Source: GWF2-38-10 sp964527595 (GTDB taxonomy: Bacteria > Babelota > Babeliae > Babelales > RVW-14). From it: a stretch of DNA of 64,000 nucleotides. The position numbers were made by a program, and so were the translations under genes. The notes under the pieces are model-generated. The model did not search any database. It was not told the DNA's origin and saw only the letters and a program-made list of their open reading frames with translations. This document shows, piece after piece, positions 9,120 through 17,220 of the stretch. The stretch is from assembly GCA_964527595.1 (NCBI GenBank), contig CAZGPI010000001.1, positions 254,464 through 318,463 of the forward strand, written 5' to 3'. Numbering within the stretch: position 1 is the first letter of the stretch; each line of letters opens with the position of its first letter.

Positions 9120-10472
9120 ATGCTTGCAACAAATTTTATTCAATTCATTTTTTTCTTAGCAATAAATCTTGCCTTCTATTCTGCCAGCAGCATCGATATA
9201 AAAAAAACTGATTTTGTCACATATAACAAATTTGATATCATAGCCAAATATATTTACGCAAAAAATAATAACTTATCCGTCTCATCTAATTGGCCAACAA
9301 AATTATATCAAGAACACCTTTGCACATTAGGAAAATTAACTGAACCTAATTTAAAAAACGATACCCAAGACAAAAAAGTATTTGATGCGCTTCTCGAAGC
9401 TATCAAAGGGGAGTCCAGCAACGAAGCCATTCAATCGTTATTACTACAAAATTCATCGCTTGATGAATCACACACCCTTGCCGCATTCCTACTCTATAAT
9501 AAAAAGCTACCGTTAATAACGAGCCTGCAAGCGTCCACAGGCATAACTACCGAATACCTAAAGGCCAACAACACCCACTGCTTAGATGAAATCTATGTCG
9601 ATGCTATGGCTCTACAATATTGTGAACTAAAGGGAAACACCTATATCGCACTATTATTTCCATGCGTTAAAAATATGTACAATATAATAGAAAAAATATT
9701 TAATAACTTTGGCACGATTGTCTATACAAAGGACGTTGAGTTATCGCAGCAGGGAGCTTTTAACCTCATTCGCATTGCATATGAAAATGCTAAATACATA
9801 GGAAATTACGAAAACAATTTCTTAGGAGCAAGAATAAACACCGGCAAAAGGTTTCTCAATCGATCAAGCTCTGGACTATATCCCATCAAAGCAATTTTAT
9901 TTGAATGCAAAAACCTAGCAACCGTACGAGAGTGTAAAAAAACAATCAGAGACCTTTTTAATTACGGTCCGTACCCAATCCATATTAATGATACCCACGA
10001 AGAAACATTAATCCTTTCTCGAACCTTTTTTCATAAGAACAGTATTGATTTTTTAAACCGAGCACAATTTAAAAACTTCGACCATTTTGATAAATATATC
10101 GCTGCCTTTAAGTATTTTATAACAAAAAACAGATTCAATCAGGAATGCTTTTGTGTTGACGGTAGCGCAATAATGGCCGCCTATGGGTTAAGAGATTGCG
10201 GTGACATTGATTTTCTGCACCATGGGTACGATTTCTTGCCTAAACAACTTAAATCTCACCCAATAATACATAGCCATAACATCGATACAATGAGGTATCA
10301 TGCGCACGAAAAAGATGAGATCATATTTAACCCTGAAAATTATTTTTATTACAAAAACTTGAAATTTGCCACCCTACAAGAGCTCAGAGCAACAAAGTTA
10401 AATAGGTTGTTGAAAAAAGATCCTATCGATGTGGACATGATCAACGCCTGCTTAGATACTCCGCTTTCGTAA
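9120..10472 (+). CDS. Exported nucleotidyltransferase-like protein (intact motif)
   Basis: A 450-residue protein with a signal peptide (FIQFIFFLAINLAFYSASS). Near residue 345 it has DGSAIMAAYGLRDCGDIDFL, fitting the GS...DxD signature of the nucleotidyltransferase fold. It is followed by IIFNPENYFYYKNLKF and a basic helix with KDPIDVDMI, an arrangement seen in polysaccharide-associated NTase-like proteins. The N-terminal half has a family motif, IAKYIYAKNNNLSV, shared with the protein at 11652-12941. GAGAGG lies ahead of the ATG. Its 3' end overlaps the convergent glycosyltransferase gene by 32 bases. The substrate is unknown. Confidence 0.6.
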   Translation: MLATNFIQFIFFLAINLAFYSASSIDIKKTDFVTYNKFDIIAKYIYAKNNNLSVSSNWPTKLYQEHLCTLGKLTEPNLKNDTQDKKVFDALLEAIKGESSNEAIQSLLLQNSSLDESHTLAAFLLYNKKLPLITSLQASTGITTEYLKANNTHCLDEIYVDAMALQYCELKGNTYIALLFPCVKNMYNIIEKIFNNFGTIVYTKDVELSQQGAFNLIRIAYENAKYIGNYENNFLGARINTGKRFLNRSSSGLYPIKAILFECKNLATVRECKKTIRDLFNYGPYPIHINDTHEETLILSRTFFHKNSIDFLNRAQFKNFDHFDKYIAAFKYFITKNRFNQECFCVDGSAIMAAYGLRDCGDIDFLHHGYDFLPKQLKSHPIIHSHNIDTMRYHAHEKDEIIFNPENYFYYKNLKFATLQELRATKLNRLLKKDPIDVDMINACLDTPLS

Positions 10473-11655
10473 TATCTTTAATGATTTTCTCATACTTACT
10501 AAGCTTTTTGTCGTTTAAAAATGTCTTAATAACATGATTATATGCATTCTCGCCTAACTGTTTGCACAAAATTGGATTATCCACCAGAAGTTCAATTGCG
10601 TCAATCAAGTCATCTTCGTTGTCATTTTTAAAAAGCAACCCGGTTTCCTTATGTTTGAGAATTATTTCAGCGCCAGTACCAATAGCCCCAATCGATGGCT
10701 TCTTCATTAATCCAGCCTCTATATGAACTAAACCAAAAGACTCACGCTTGCTCGGTAGAACATGTATATCTGAGTGAAACATTAACCCTGGAATATCGTG
10801 AACAAATCCCAAAAAATGAACCACGTCTCGTAGTCCCATATCCATAACCATTCGCTCGAAATAAGGGCGCTTGCTCCCATCGCCAGCAATCATTACATCT
10901 ATTTTCTTTTTATTTAAATTTATCTTTTTCAAAGCCCTAAACAATAAAGGGAAGTTTTTGCAATCGCAAACACTGTCATACATGTTTGCAACTACCACAA
11001 CAATCGGAATGTTGCTGACCCTTATTCCAAATTGACTAAAAAATTCGACATTGTTGTTCTGAGGCATCATTGTTAAGAATTTTTCTTCATCAACAAATGG
11101 GTATATTTCTTCAATTTTTTTTATATTCAATTTCAGTCGACCGCTGGCTTTCCTTATCAAATTCAATGTTTCTTGATTGGCGCAAACAATTGCATCTGCA
11201 AATTTTAGTCGATTAAAATTTATTGTTTTTTTTGTCATAGGCATATGCATGGTCAAAATAGTTTTTACCTTAAGCACATTTTCTAGCTCTTTTTTAACCA
11301 ATAATTGCACCTGCTGGGTACATATAACAATATTTGCTGTTGTTTTATCGCACCAGCCCAAAACATCTTGCGCTAATTCTTTTTGAGAAAACGTAGCGCA
11401 GGGCAAGCTGCTTTTCATTAGAATCGCCTCAGTTTTTGACCCCTTTTCAACCATAATAATAACTTTATACCCATGTAATAATAAAAGTTTATATAAGGTA
11501 ACATTGTGAGTCTCAGAACCACCAAATTCAGTTGAGGCTGTTGTCAAAATAACAATATTAATATCGCTACTAGGCAAACAAATTAATAAACAATTCCACC
11601 AAAAAATAACTGTCGCAATCATTATATAAGAACGTATATTTATCCAAACCTTCAT
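10441..11655 (-). CDS. Exported GT-B glycosyltransferase (GT4-like), copy 2
   Basis: A 404-residue protein with a hydrophobic leader (~residues 10-29, IMIATVIFWWNCLLICL) directly followed by the first Rossmann strand INIVILTTASTEFGGSETHN. The C-terminal domain shows IDVMIAGDGSKRPYFERM and LPSKRESFGLVHIEAGLMKKPSIG, the nucleotide-sugar binding region of GT4 enzymes. Its ATG overlaps the stop of the upstream gene (ATGA), so translation is probably coupled. Acceptor and sugar are unknown. As with its relatives, a leader on a sugar-nucleotide enzyme is unusual. Confidence 0.8.
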   Translation of the reverse strand: MKVWINIRSYIMIATVIFWWNCLLICLPSSDINIVILTTASTEFGGSETHNVTLYKLLLLHGYKVIIMVEKGSKTEAILMKSSLPCATFSQKELAQDVLGWCDKTTANIVICTQQVQLLVKKELENVLKVKTILTMHMPMTKKTINFNRLKFADAIVCANQETLNLIRKASGRLKLNIKKIEEIYPFVDEEKFLTMMPQNNNVEFFSQFGIRVSNIPIVVVVANMYDSVCDCKNFPLLFRALKKINLNKKKIDVMIAGDGSKRPYFERMVMDMGLRDVVHFLGFVHDIPGLMFHSDIHVLPSKRESFGLVHIEAGLMKKPSIGAIGTGAEIILKHKETGLLFKNDNEDDLIDAIELLVDNPILCKQLGENAYNHVIKTFLNDKKLSKYEKIIKDITKAEYLSRR

Positions 11656-12941
11656 GTATAGCCATTATTTTTTGATGCAATTTTAACATTTTTATAATAA
11701 AAAAAATTAGCCGGATTAAAAATGAGATCATCGTTTTTTTCATCCTTAAAGCACAAACCCGCAACCTCAAACGCTTTCCCATTAGGCCTAATATTGCGAG
11801 TATTTCCCCCCATCAGATGACTAAATATTTCTATTTTGGAAAAACATTCTCCCGCAAAAATACAGCTTGCTGTTTGCCAACCAATACAACAACACTCTAA
11901 TGGCATATCATTTTGTTGTAAAAAAAGCTTATACAACGCCAGCACACCATCAAGCCAGTCTTTGCTGCGTGGATCATATATGTTTAAAAAATTAATACTA
12001 TTCTGATTGAAAAACGTTTGAGCACAAGTTATGGCACTTTTATGGGTTCCACTTAAGTAAGGCGCACATTGCCTGCTTTTGACTAAATAGCCACTCAATT
12101 CATTCTCTGGAAAAGAGAAACCCTCTCCTTTTGTAAAATAATCGACTAAGTCAATCAGGAACACTAGGCAGGAAATTTTTTTTAGTCTTTTTTGTTTTTC
12201 AAAAAACCTAAGCCATTCATCCCTTACCGCAAGATCCATTGAAAAAAAATCAATACAGTTGCCAAAACCGTGCCGTGTTAAAAAAACATGTTTCGAATAA
12301 ACAACATCACAAAATTGCTTAAGGTCTTGCTCTATTCTTTTTTTTGCGCCATGTGACACAAATGGAATAATAATCATTCTACAGCTTGGTTTGAGCTCGC
12401 AATACTGTAAACTCATGGCGTCCAAGTAGATCGGCGCCAAACCGCCATGGACATATTTTGTTTTATTTTTAAAAAAATCAGCTGTAACACGACAAATGAC
12501 GCTGCGCCGAACCGTTTCGACTGCTATAAGCTTATCGTAAAGTAAACATGAGGCAACCCGATGTGCCCCATTACTTATCCCGTTGGTCGCCAAAGGCACA
12601 AGCGTCTTGGAACTATCAAAGCCATCCAGTTTAATTGAATCTAAAATACCGTTGAATGCAAATAAAAAATTATCAAACCCCACCTTATATGGTCGCCCAT
12701 CTTTATCTCTTTCGAAAAAATCGATCCAGACGTGTAAATGCTCCCGATAAAGATTAAGAGCCCACGAAGAATCAACCCCTAGTTCTCGATGTTTAGCATA
12801 GATGTATTTTGCAATCACATCCAACCTGTACGCACTGAGCATATCTTGTGGCTTAACCCACGCAACCTCAGCAGAAATCCACTCCGATTCAAACAAAAAA
12901 AGGCACACCACCGACAACAAAATCAGCCTCAACTTGCTCAT
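11652..12941 (-). CDS. Exported paralogue of the NTase-like protein, active motif degenerate
   Basis: A 429-residue protein with a signal peptide (LILLSVVCLFLFESEWISA). It is homologous along its length to the product of 9120-10472 (LDVIAKYIYAKHRELGVDSSW, MSLQYCELK, LIFNPANFFYYKNVKIAS). Where the paralogue has GSAIMA...DIDFL, this protein reads CCIGWQTASCIF...KIEIF, so the Gly-Ser and both catalytic Asp positions are lost, and the C-terminal basic helix is missing. It is therefore probably a non-catalytic relative, or has a different activity. AAAGGATC precedes the ATG. It is translationally coupled to the glycosyltransferase downstream. Confidence 0.6.
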   Translation of the reverse strand: MSKLRLILLSVVCLFLFESEWISAEVAWVKPQDMLSAYRLDVIAKYIYAKHRELGVDSSWALNLYREHLHVWIDFFERDKDGRPYKVGFDNFLFAFNGILDSIKLDGFDSSKTLVPLATNGISNGAHRVASCLLYDKLIAVETVRRSVICRVTADFFKNKTKYVHGGLAPIYLDAMSLQYCELKPSCRMIIIPFVSHGAKKRIEQDLKQFCDVVYSKHVFLTRHGFGNCIDFFSMDLAVRDEWLRFFEKQKRLKKISCLVFLIDLVDYFTKGEGFSFPENELSGYLVKSRQCAPYLSGTHKSAITCAQTFFNQNSINFLNIYDPRSKDWLDGVLALYKLFLQQNDMPLECCCIGWQTASCIFAGECFSKIEIFSHLMGGNTRNIRPNGKAFEVAGLCFKDEKNDDLIFNPANFFYYKNVKIASKNNGYT

Positions 12942-12994
12942 TGTGATCCTTTTTTTAGTTTTTTAATAAAAATCTAGCAATCGCATAACTTTTT

Positions 12995-13825
12995 TTATTG
13001 ACTAGAGTTACCGCTATTAATACCAAGAGTCAGGTTAATAATCATGTTAGCAAAGCTGCCTGGATTTAAGAGGTCCTCGTGCACTGGGTCAGTGTCAACA
13101 TAATAAAGTTTTCGGTCAGTACCCAAAATTAAATTATATGGATAATGATCCCATGAGCCACCCATAATCGATTTAATAAATTTAAAGCCAGGGCGGCGAA
13201 TGAATTTTTTGAAAAAAAATTCACAGCTCCGATTAGTATAGGATAACCCTTCCCTTGTTTTTTCTTTTGCTAAAGGAACTCCGTGAATTCGCGGTGAAAT
13301 GACAATATAATTAAAATCATTAAGATCTTCTGGATATCCGGGCTTATGGTACAACTTCTTCTTAATAACTCCTAGTTGCATTTCATGCAAAAAGGACATC
13401 TGCACAAGATTATTAAGAAAATCGGCAATAATAATTCTACTGATGGTAGCTAATGGAAGAATCGGATCATAGCCTATTTTTAAAAAAAATTCTGGCAAAC
13501 ATCTGTGCGCCAAAACAACCCTCGCTACCTTCGCCCCCCAAAAAGGAGAATGTATCTTGTAAACTATAAAACCCGCACCATGAAACAATTTAAGAAGTGT
13601 TGTTTTTTTAAGGCGTACATCTTTTCCATCGAGAAAATCTCTAAGCTTTGGGTTAAGTGAACAAAAAATAGGATCCAATTGCTCAATAAGGCTTGACGCT
13701 GATTTATGATTATTAATAAATACTCTTGATTCATGATTAAGTGTTGCTTTGGCTTGCAGGAAAAGCATAACAACAGACAGAACCATCGATTTTAAATATA
13801 TATATTTTTTGATAAAGGTTATCAT
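12995..13825 (-). CDS. Exported protein with kinase-like C-terminal motif
   Basis: A 276-residue protein with an N-terminal signal segment (MVLSVVMLFLQAKA). The segment SWDHYPYNLIL followed 6-7 residues later by LYYVDTDP resembles the catalytic loop and metal-binding Asp of protein-kinase-like phosphotransferases (H/D-x4-N ... D). A lysine in a beta-strand-like stretch (AGFIVYKIHSPFWGAKVAR) could match the nucleotide-binding part. This is a motif impression only. The gene lies 18 bases after the methyltransferase gene and 53 before the NTase-like paralogue, on the same strand. Confidence 0.45.
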   Translation of the reverse strand: MITFIKKYIYLKSMVLSVVMLFLQAKATLNHESRVFINNHKSASSLIEQLDPIFCSLNPKLRDFLDGKDVRLKKTTLLKLFHGAGFIVYKIHSPFWGAKVARVVLAHRCLPEFFLKIGYDPILPLATISRIIIADFLNNLVQMSFLHEMQLGVIKKKLYHKPGYPEDLNDFNYIVISPRIHGVPLAKEKTREGLSYTNRSCEFFFKKFIRRPGFKFIKSIMGGSWDHYPYNLILGTDRKLYYVDTDPVHEDLLNPGSFANMIINLTLGINSGNSSQ

Positions 13826-13843
13826 CTTGCTCGATCTTGTTTG

Positions 13844-14521
13844 CTAGTTATTCTGACAAAGAAAAACTTGCCGATTGATGCACTCATCAATAAAAACAAC
13901 GTTAGTATACCTCTGCTTTAAGTATTGAATTTGCTCATCCTGATTTTTTCCATTCGACTCAAAAAGAAGAGTTGGTGCAATTGAAGCAGCAAAATCAATA
14001 ACCTGCTTCCATTGTTTTACCCAGGCACACATTGCCAAAAAGAAACATATATCAACCTTTGAGCTCGGGAGAAAACTCTTAATCGTATTGACGCGATCTT
14101 TATCCAAATCAAATGTATAGAAATCAAGATTTTCTTTTTTTGTAAATGACTTAATTTTATTGGCAACATTAATTAACTTGGGGTTAAAGTCTATCCCAAC
14201 GCCCTGTTTTATCTTACCCGCAACAGCAAAAAGCATACCGCCCTGGTTTGTTCCTATATCAAGTACAACTTTTCCAGTAAAATCGTATGGCACTTTCGCC
14301 AGGCGCTTTATTGGATCACGCAAACCAGGAATCTTAATTCCATCGAAACAAAGAGAATGATACCCCGCCAAAAAACTTACGTTGTTGTATCGATCGCCAC
14401 CCTTAGCGGAATCAATAAGGCTAAGAATCTTGCTGATTTCAACCTGATTTTTCACACTTGATCGAAGCGTACAATTACACATAATAATCACGACCATAAA
14501 ACAAACAATAGATTTCTTCAT
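13844..14521 (-). CDS. Exported class I SAM-dependent methyltransferase
   Basis: About 225 residues. The ATG at 14521 is preceded by AAAAGGTGATT and opens a hydrophobic leader (IVCFMVVIIMCNC). A longer frame to 14590 lacks such a site. Motif I is VVLDIGTNQGGMLFAVAGK, with the acidic end of strand 2 at GVGIDFNPKLI, as in Rossmann-type SAM methyltransferases. The later part (ICFFLAMCAWVKQWKQVID) fits motifs IV-V. The cysteines around the leader end could also indicate lipid modification, but no perfect lipobox is seen. The substrate is unknown; given its glycosyltransferase neighbours, a sugar or a host molecule is possible. Confidence 0.7.
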   Translation of the reverse strand: MKKSIVCFMVVIIMCNCTLRSSVKNQVEISKILSLIDSAKGGDRYNNVSFLAGYHSLCFDGIKIPGLRDPIKRLAKVPYDFTGKVVLDIGTNQGGMLFAVAGKIKQGVGIDFNPKLINVANKIKSFTKKENLDFYTFDLDKDRVNTIKSFLPSSKVDICFFLAMCAWVKQWKQVIDFAASIAPTLLFESNGKNQDEQIQYLKQRYTNVVFIDECINRQVFLCQNN

Positions 14522-14713
14522 AATCACCTTTTGTTTAATATTTATTGCGCCAAGCCACCATAGCAATATGCTTACATGAGTTACCCCCATTCGTCAATGT
14601 CTTTGTTAAATCGATTTTTCAAAAAACTGATTATGATAATTTGTCTAGCATCATGCAAAAAATGTAGTAATATCAACAAACTGGTCTTGTTTTATAGCTA
14701 AAGGAGATTTTGC

Positions 14714-15946
14714 ATGTACTTTAAAAAACTTTTTTTACCTGTTTGCTTATTCTGGGCTTTTTCACTCTTCCCCGAAAAAAAAAATGCCCGACTTTCGTGG
14801 CTCAATAAAAACATCGCTTCGCTACTGAACACCGAATCAATTAAATACTCTCCAACCCTTACGCGCAATCCCCCAAGTATTGGGTTTTTTTCCGCCGATC
14901 TTAAATTTGATGGCGAAAAATTAAAATTTTGTGAAATAGGCAATGGATTGTATGGTGTGCCAGTGCCGGCATACTCAATTATTAATGAGAAAAAAGAATT
15001 GCTCTACACACCATATTGGGACCTTTTTTGGTTATTTTTAAAGCAATTTAATCTTCCCCTTTTATACATAGGCAAAGACGCGACCAATGGAATAGAAACA
15101 TTACACCAACTTGGCGGAATGGTTTTTTCCGACATCAAAAAATTTAGAACATTTTACACACAAAATTACCCCATAAATTCTGGTAATTTTAAGGCAACCA
15201 AAATAAGTGATTTCACCGCTATTATAGCTTATGCAGGAGCCCGTGATTTTGACCAAATCAATAAACTAAAAGCTGATTATCCAAACCTTCTCTTTATTAA
15301 TAATTTTGATGCATTGTTTCGTCGCCAAAAAGACAAAATCCATGAATTCTTTAATTGTGAAGAACTTAGCGCCCTGCGCCCTCGCTGGAAGGTTTACCCT
15401 CACTCCTATTCCTCGCAATTGGCAAAACAAATTCAAACCGATATTCCAACCGATTACTATGTCATTAAACCATCAATTGGGCGTAAGGCAGAAGGCGTAA
15501 TAATGGTGGAAAAAGAAAACTTAGATGAGGTTTTGAAGGATATTTTTTCTACGCGCTCAATCGCCGTGCAGGCTAAAGCTGAAACAGGAAATAAAAACAA
15601 GGACTGGAAAAAAGCCGCTCATCAATCAACCTTTATCGTAGAAGAATATGTTCCGTCAAAAACTATTTTCTATGAAGGCAAACCGTATGACCCAACGTTA
15701 CGAGCAGCTTTTGCCGTTTACTATGATCAAGGAAAAATCGTCTCAACATTCTTTTCCTGCTTTTGGAAAAAACCGCCATATTCACTCAATGATAATGTTT
15801 CATTAACTGAGAAACACCTTACCAAATCAATGATCGGTTGCACAACACCAGGACAAGAAGTTGATCCGGATGATATGAAAAAACTTGCTCAAATATTCAA
15901 CTCCATTGTCCCAACAATATATGAAAAGATGTTGCTACAAATGTAA
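14714..15946 (+). CDS. Exported ATP-grasp-like protein, paralogue 3
   Basis: A 410-residue protein with a signal peptide (LFLPVCLFWAFSLFP). It shares the family blocks of the two proteins encoded at 5206-7708: SADLKFDGEKLKFCEIGNG, YYVIKPSIGRKAEGVIMV, FIVEEYVPS, PYDPTLRAAFAV and FWKKPPYSL...TEKH. The central Gly-rich loop is less canonical than in paralogue 2 (GRKAEG), so activity may differ. AAAGGAG lies 8 bases before the ATG. It is encoded on the strand opposite to most of the island, and its 3' end overlaps the convergent glycosyltransferase gene. Confidence 0.6.
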   Translation: MYFKKLFLPVCLFWAFSLFPEKKNARLSWLNKNIASLLNTESIKYSPTLTRNPPSIGFFSADLKFDGEKLKFCEIGNGLYGVPVPAYSIINEKKELLYTPYWDLFWLFLKQFNLPLLYIGKDATNGIETLHQLGGMVFSDIKKFRTFYTQNYPINSGNFKATKISDFTAIIAYAGARDFDQINKLKADYPNLLFINNFDALFRRQKDKIHEFFNCEELSALRPRWKVYPHSYSSQLAKQIQTDIPTDYYVIKPSIGRKAEGVIMVEKENLDEVLKDIFSTRSIAVQAKAETGNKNKDWKKAAHQSTFIVEEYVPSKTIFYEGKPYDPTLRAAFAVYYDQGKIVSTFFSCFWKKPPYSLNDNVSLTEKHLTKSMIGCTTPGQEVDPDDMKKLAQIFNSIVPTIYEKMLLQM

Positions 15947-17194
15947 GACTTCGCAATAAAAATTCTCAATTTTTTTTATGCTTATCTCAGGCAAAAAATT
16001 TTCAGTGACGTAGTTATAAGCCTGAGCTCCAAAAAAATTCCTCGCGCTCTTATCTTTCAAAAAGAACTCAATTTTATCTGCAAGATCTTTGGCATTCCCC
16101 TTTGCAAACAAAAGACCCGTTTCGCCATCTTTGATAATATTTCCCATCCCCGTCCCACGAGTCCCTATCAATGGTTTTCTTAACAATGCTGCTTCGAGTA
16201 AGGCTATACAAAAAGACTCATTTTTACTTGCAACAACCTTTATATCTGAAAAATGGACTATATCAGCAATTTTTCTGGTATAGCCCAAAAAAAACACATG
16301 GTTTTCGAGCCCTAGCGTTTTTGCCATATTTCTCATCTCTTCCAAAAGTGGACCATCGCCAGCCAAAAGTAACTGTACCGCCAAGCCTCGATCTTGCACC
16401 AATATTTTCATAGCATTAAGTAAGGTTGGGTGGTCTTTCCACGCTGCTGATAAAAAATTACCAACCATGCAAACAACAGGCGCACTCGTTAATGTAATTC
16501 CAAAATTTTTACAAAAAAACGCTTCTTTTGTTTCCTTGGGCTCATACTCTAGAAAGCTTTTAGAATTAAAAAAAGGTGCGCTCCAATTAATAACTTTTAT
16601 GCCTAAACGTTTTATTTCATTTTGCTCGGCAACCAATTGCGCAATTTGCGGGCTTACACCCAAAACACCATCAAGACCTTGCAGGAAGTCCTTTGTCTGA
16701 AGATTATCAACATGAAGCGTAAGAACAACCTTAACATGGTGTTTACGCGCAAGCAACTTACCCCACACAACCTCTCTTTCCCTGTTTGCGTTAATTATGC
16801 CAATAGGTTCAATTGCACAAACCCTATCAATGCATGCAAGAATTTCTCGATTATCACGAGCACGCAAACGCTTCCCTTTTATCTTACACAAATAATAGGG
16901 AAGCTTGAGCTCATCTAGCTCTTCTTGCATTTCAGGGTTATTAACTAAAAAAAAGACCGGATCAAAACCATCTTTAATTAAATATTGATAAAGACTAACT
17001 TTATACGAACGGGTTCCGCCCTTTACTCCATCACTCGTGTAAAGTAATAATATCTTTTTACCTTTCAATGGCTGACAAATCGATCGCTCTATTGCCGCTT
17101 TTGGATTTTTTAGTTCTAGCGTGCAAGAAGGCAAGGCTATTTGAATACACCCCAAAAAAAACAGCCCACAAATAAGGCGCGCTATATGTGCCAA
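15935..17194 (-). CDS. Exported GT-B glycosyltransferase (GT4-like), copy 3
   Basis: About 419 residues. GGAGG sits 8 bases before a TTG at 17194, which I take as the start; a GTG at 17209 would overlap that site. The leader is hydrophobic (ICGLFFLGCIQIALPSC). Then come GKKILLLYTSDGVKGGTRSYK (strand 1 and the Gly-rich loop), VQLLLAGDGPLLEEMR and VASKNESFCIALLEAALLRKPLIG, typical of GT4 enzymes. It follows the Omp85-family gene by ~26 bases and is probably co-transcribed with it, tying the island to envelope biogenesis. Confidence 0.8.
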   Translation of the reverse strand: MAHIARLICGLFFLGCIQIALPSCTLELKNPKAAIERSICQPLKGKKILLLYTSDGVKGGTRSYKVSLYQYLIKDGFDPVFFLVNNPEMQEELDELKLPYYLCKIKGKRLRARDNREILACIDRVCAIEPIGIINANREREVVWGKLLARKHHVKVVLTLHVDNLQTKDFLQGLDGVLGVSPQIAQLVAEQNEIKRLGIKVINWSAPFFNSKSFLEYEPKETKEAFFCKNFGITLTSAPVVCMVGNFLSAAWKDHPTLLNAMKILVQDRGLAVQLLLAGDGPLLEEMRNMAKTLGLENHVFFLGYTRKIADIVHFSDIKVVASKNESFCIALLEAALLRKPLIGTRGTGMGNIIKDGETGLLFAKGNAKDLADKIEFFLKDKSARNFFGAQAYNYVTENFLPEISIKKIENFYCEVLHL

Positions 17195-17220
17195 GAATAT
17201 TACCTCCACCCTACCATAAA

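Noticed and set aside
13844..14590. Longer start of the methyltransferase at 14590
   Set aside because: No ribosome site there; AAAAGGTG lies just before the ATG at 14521, which opens the leader.
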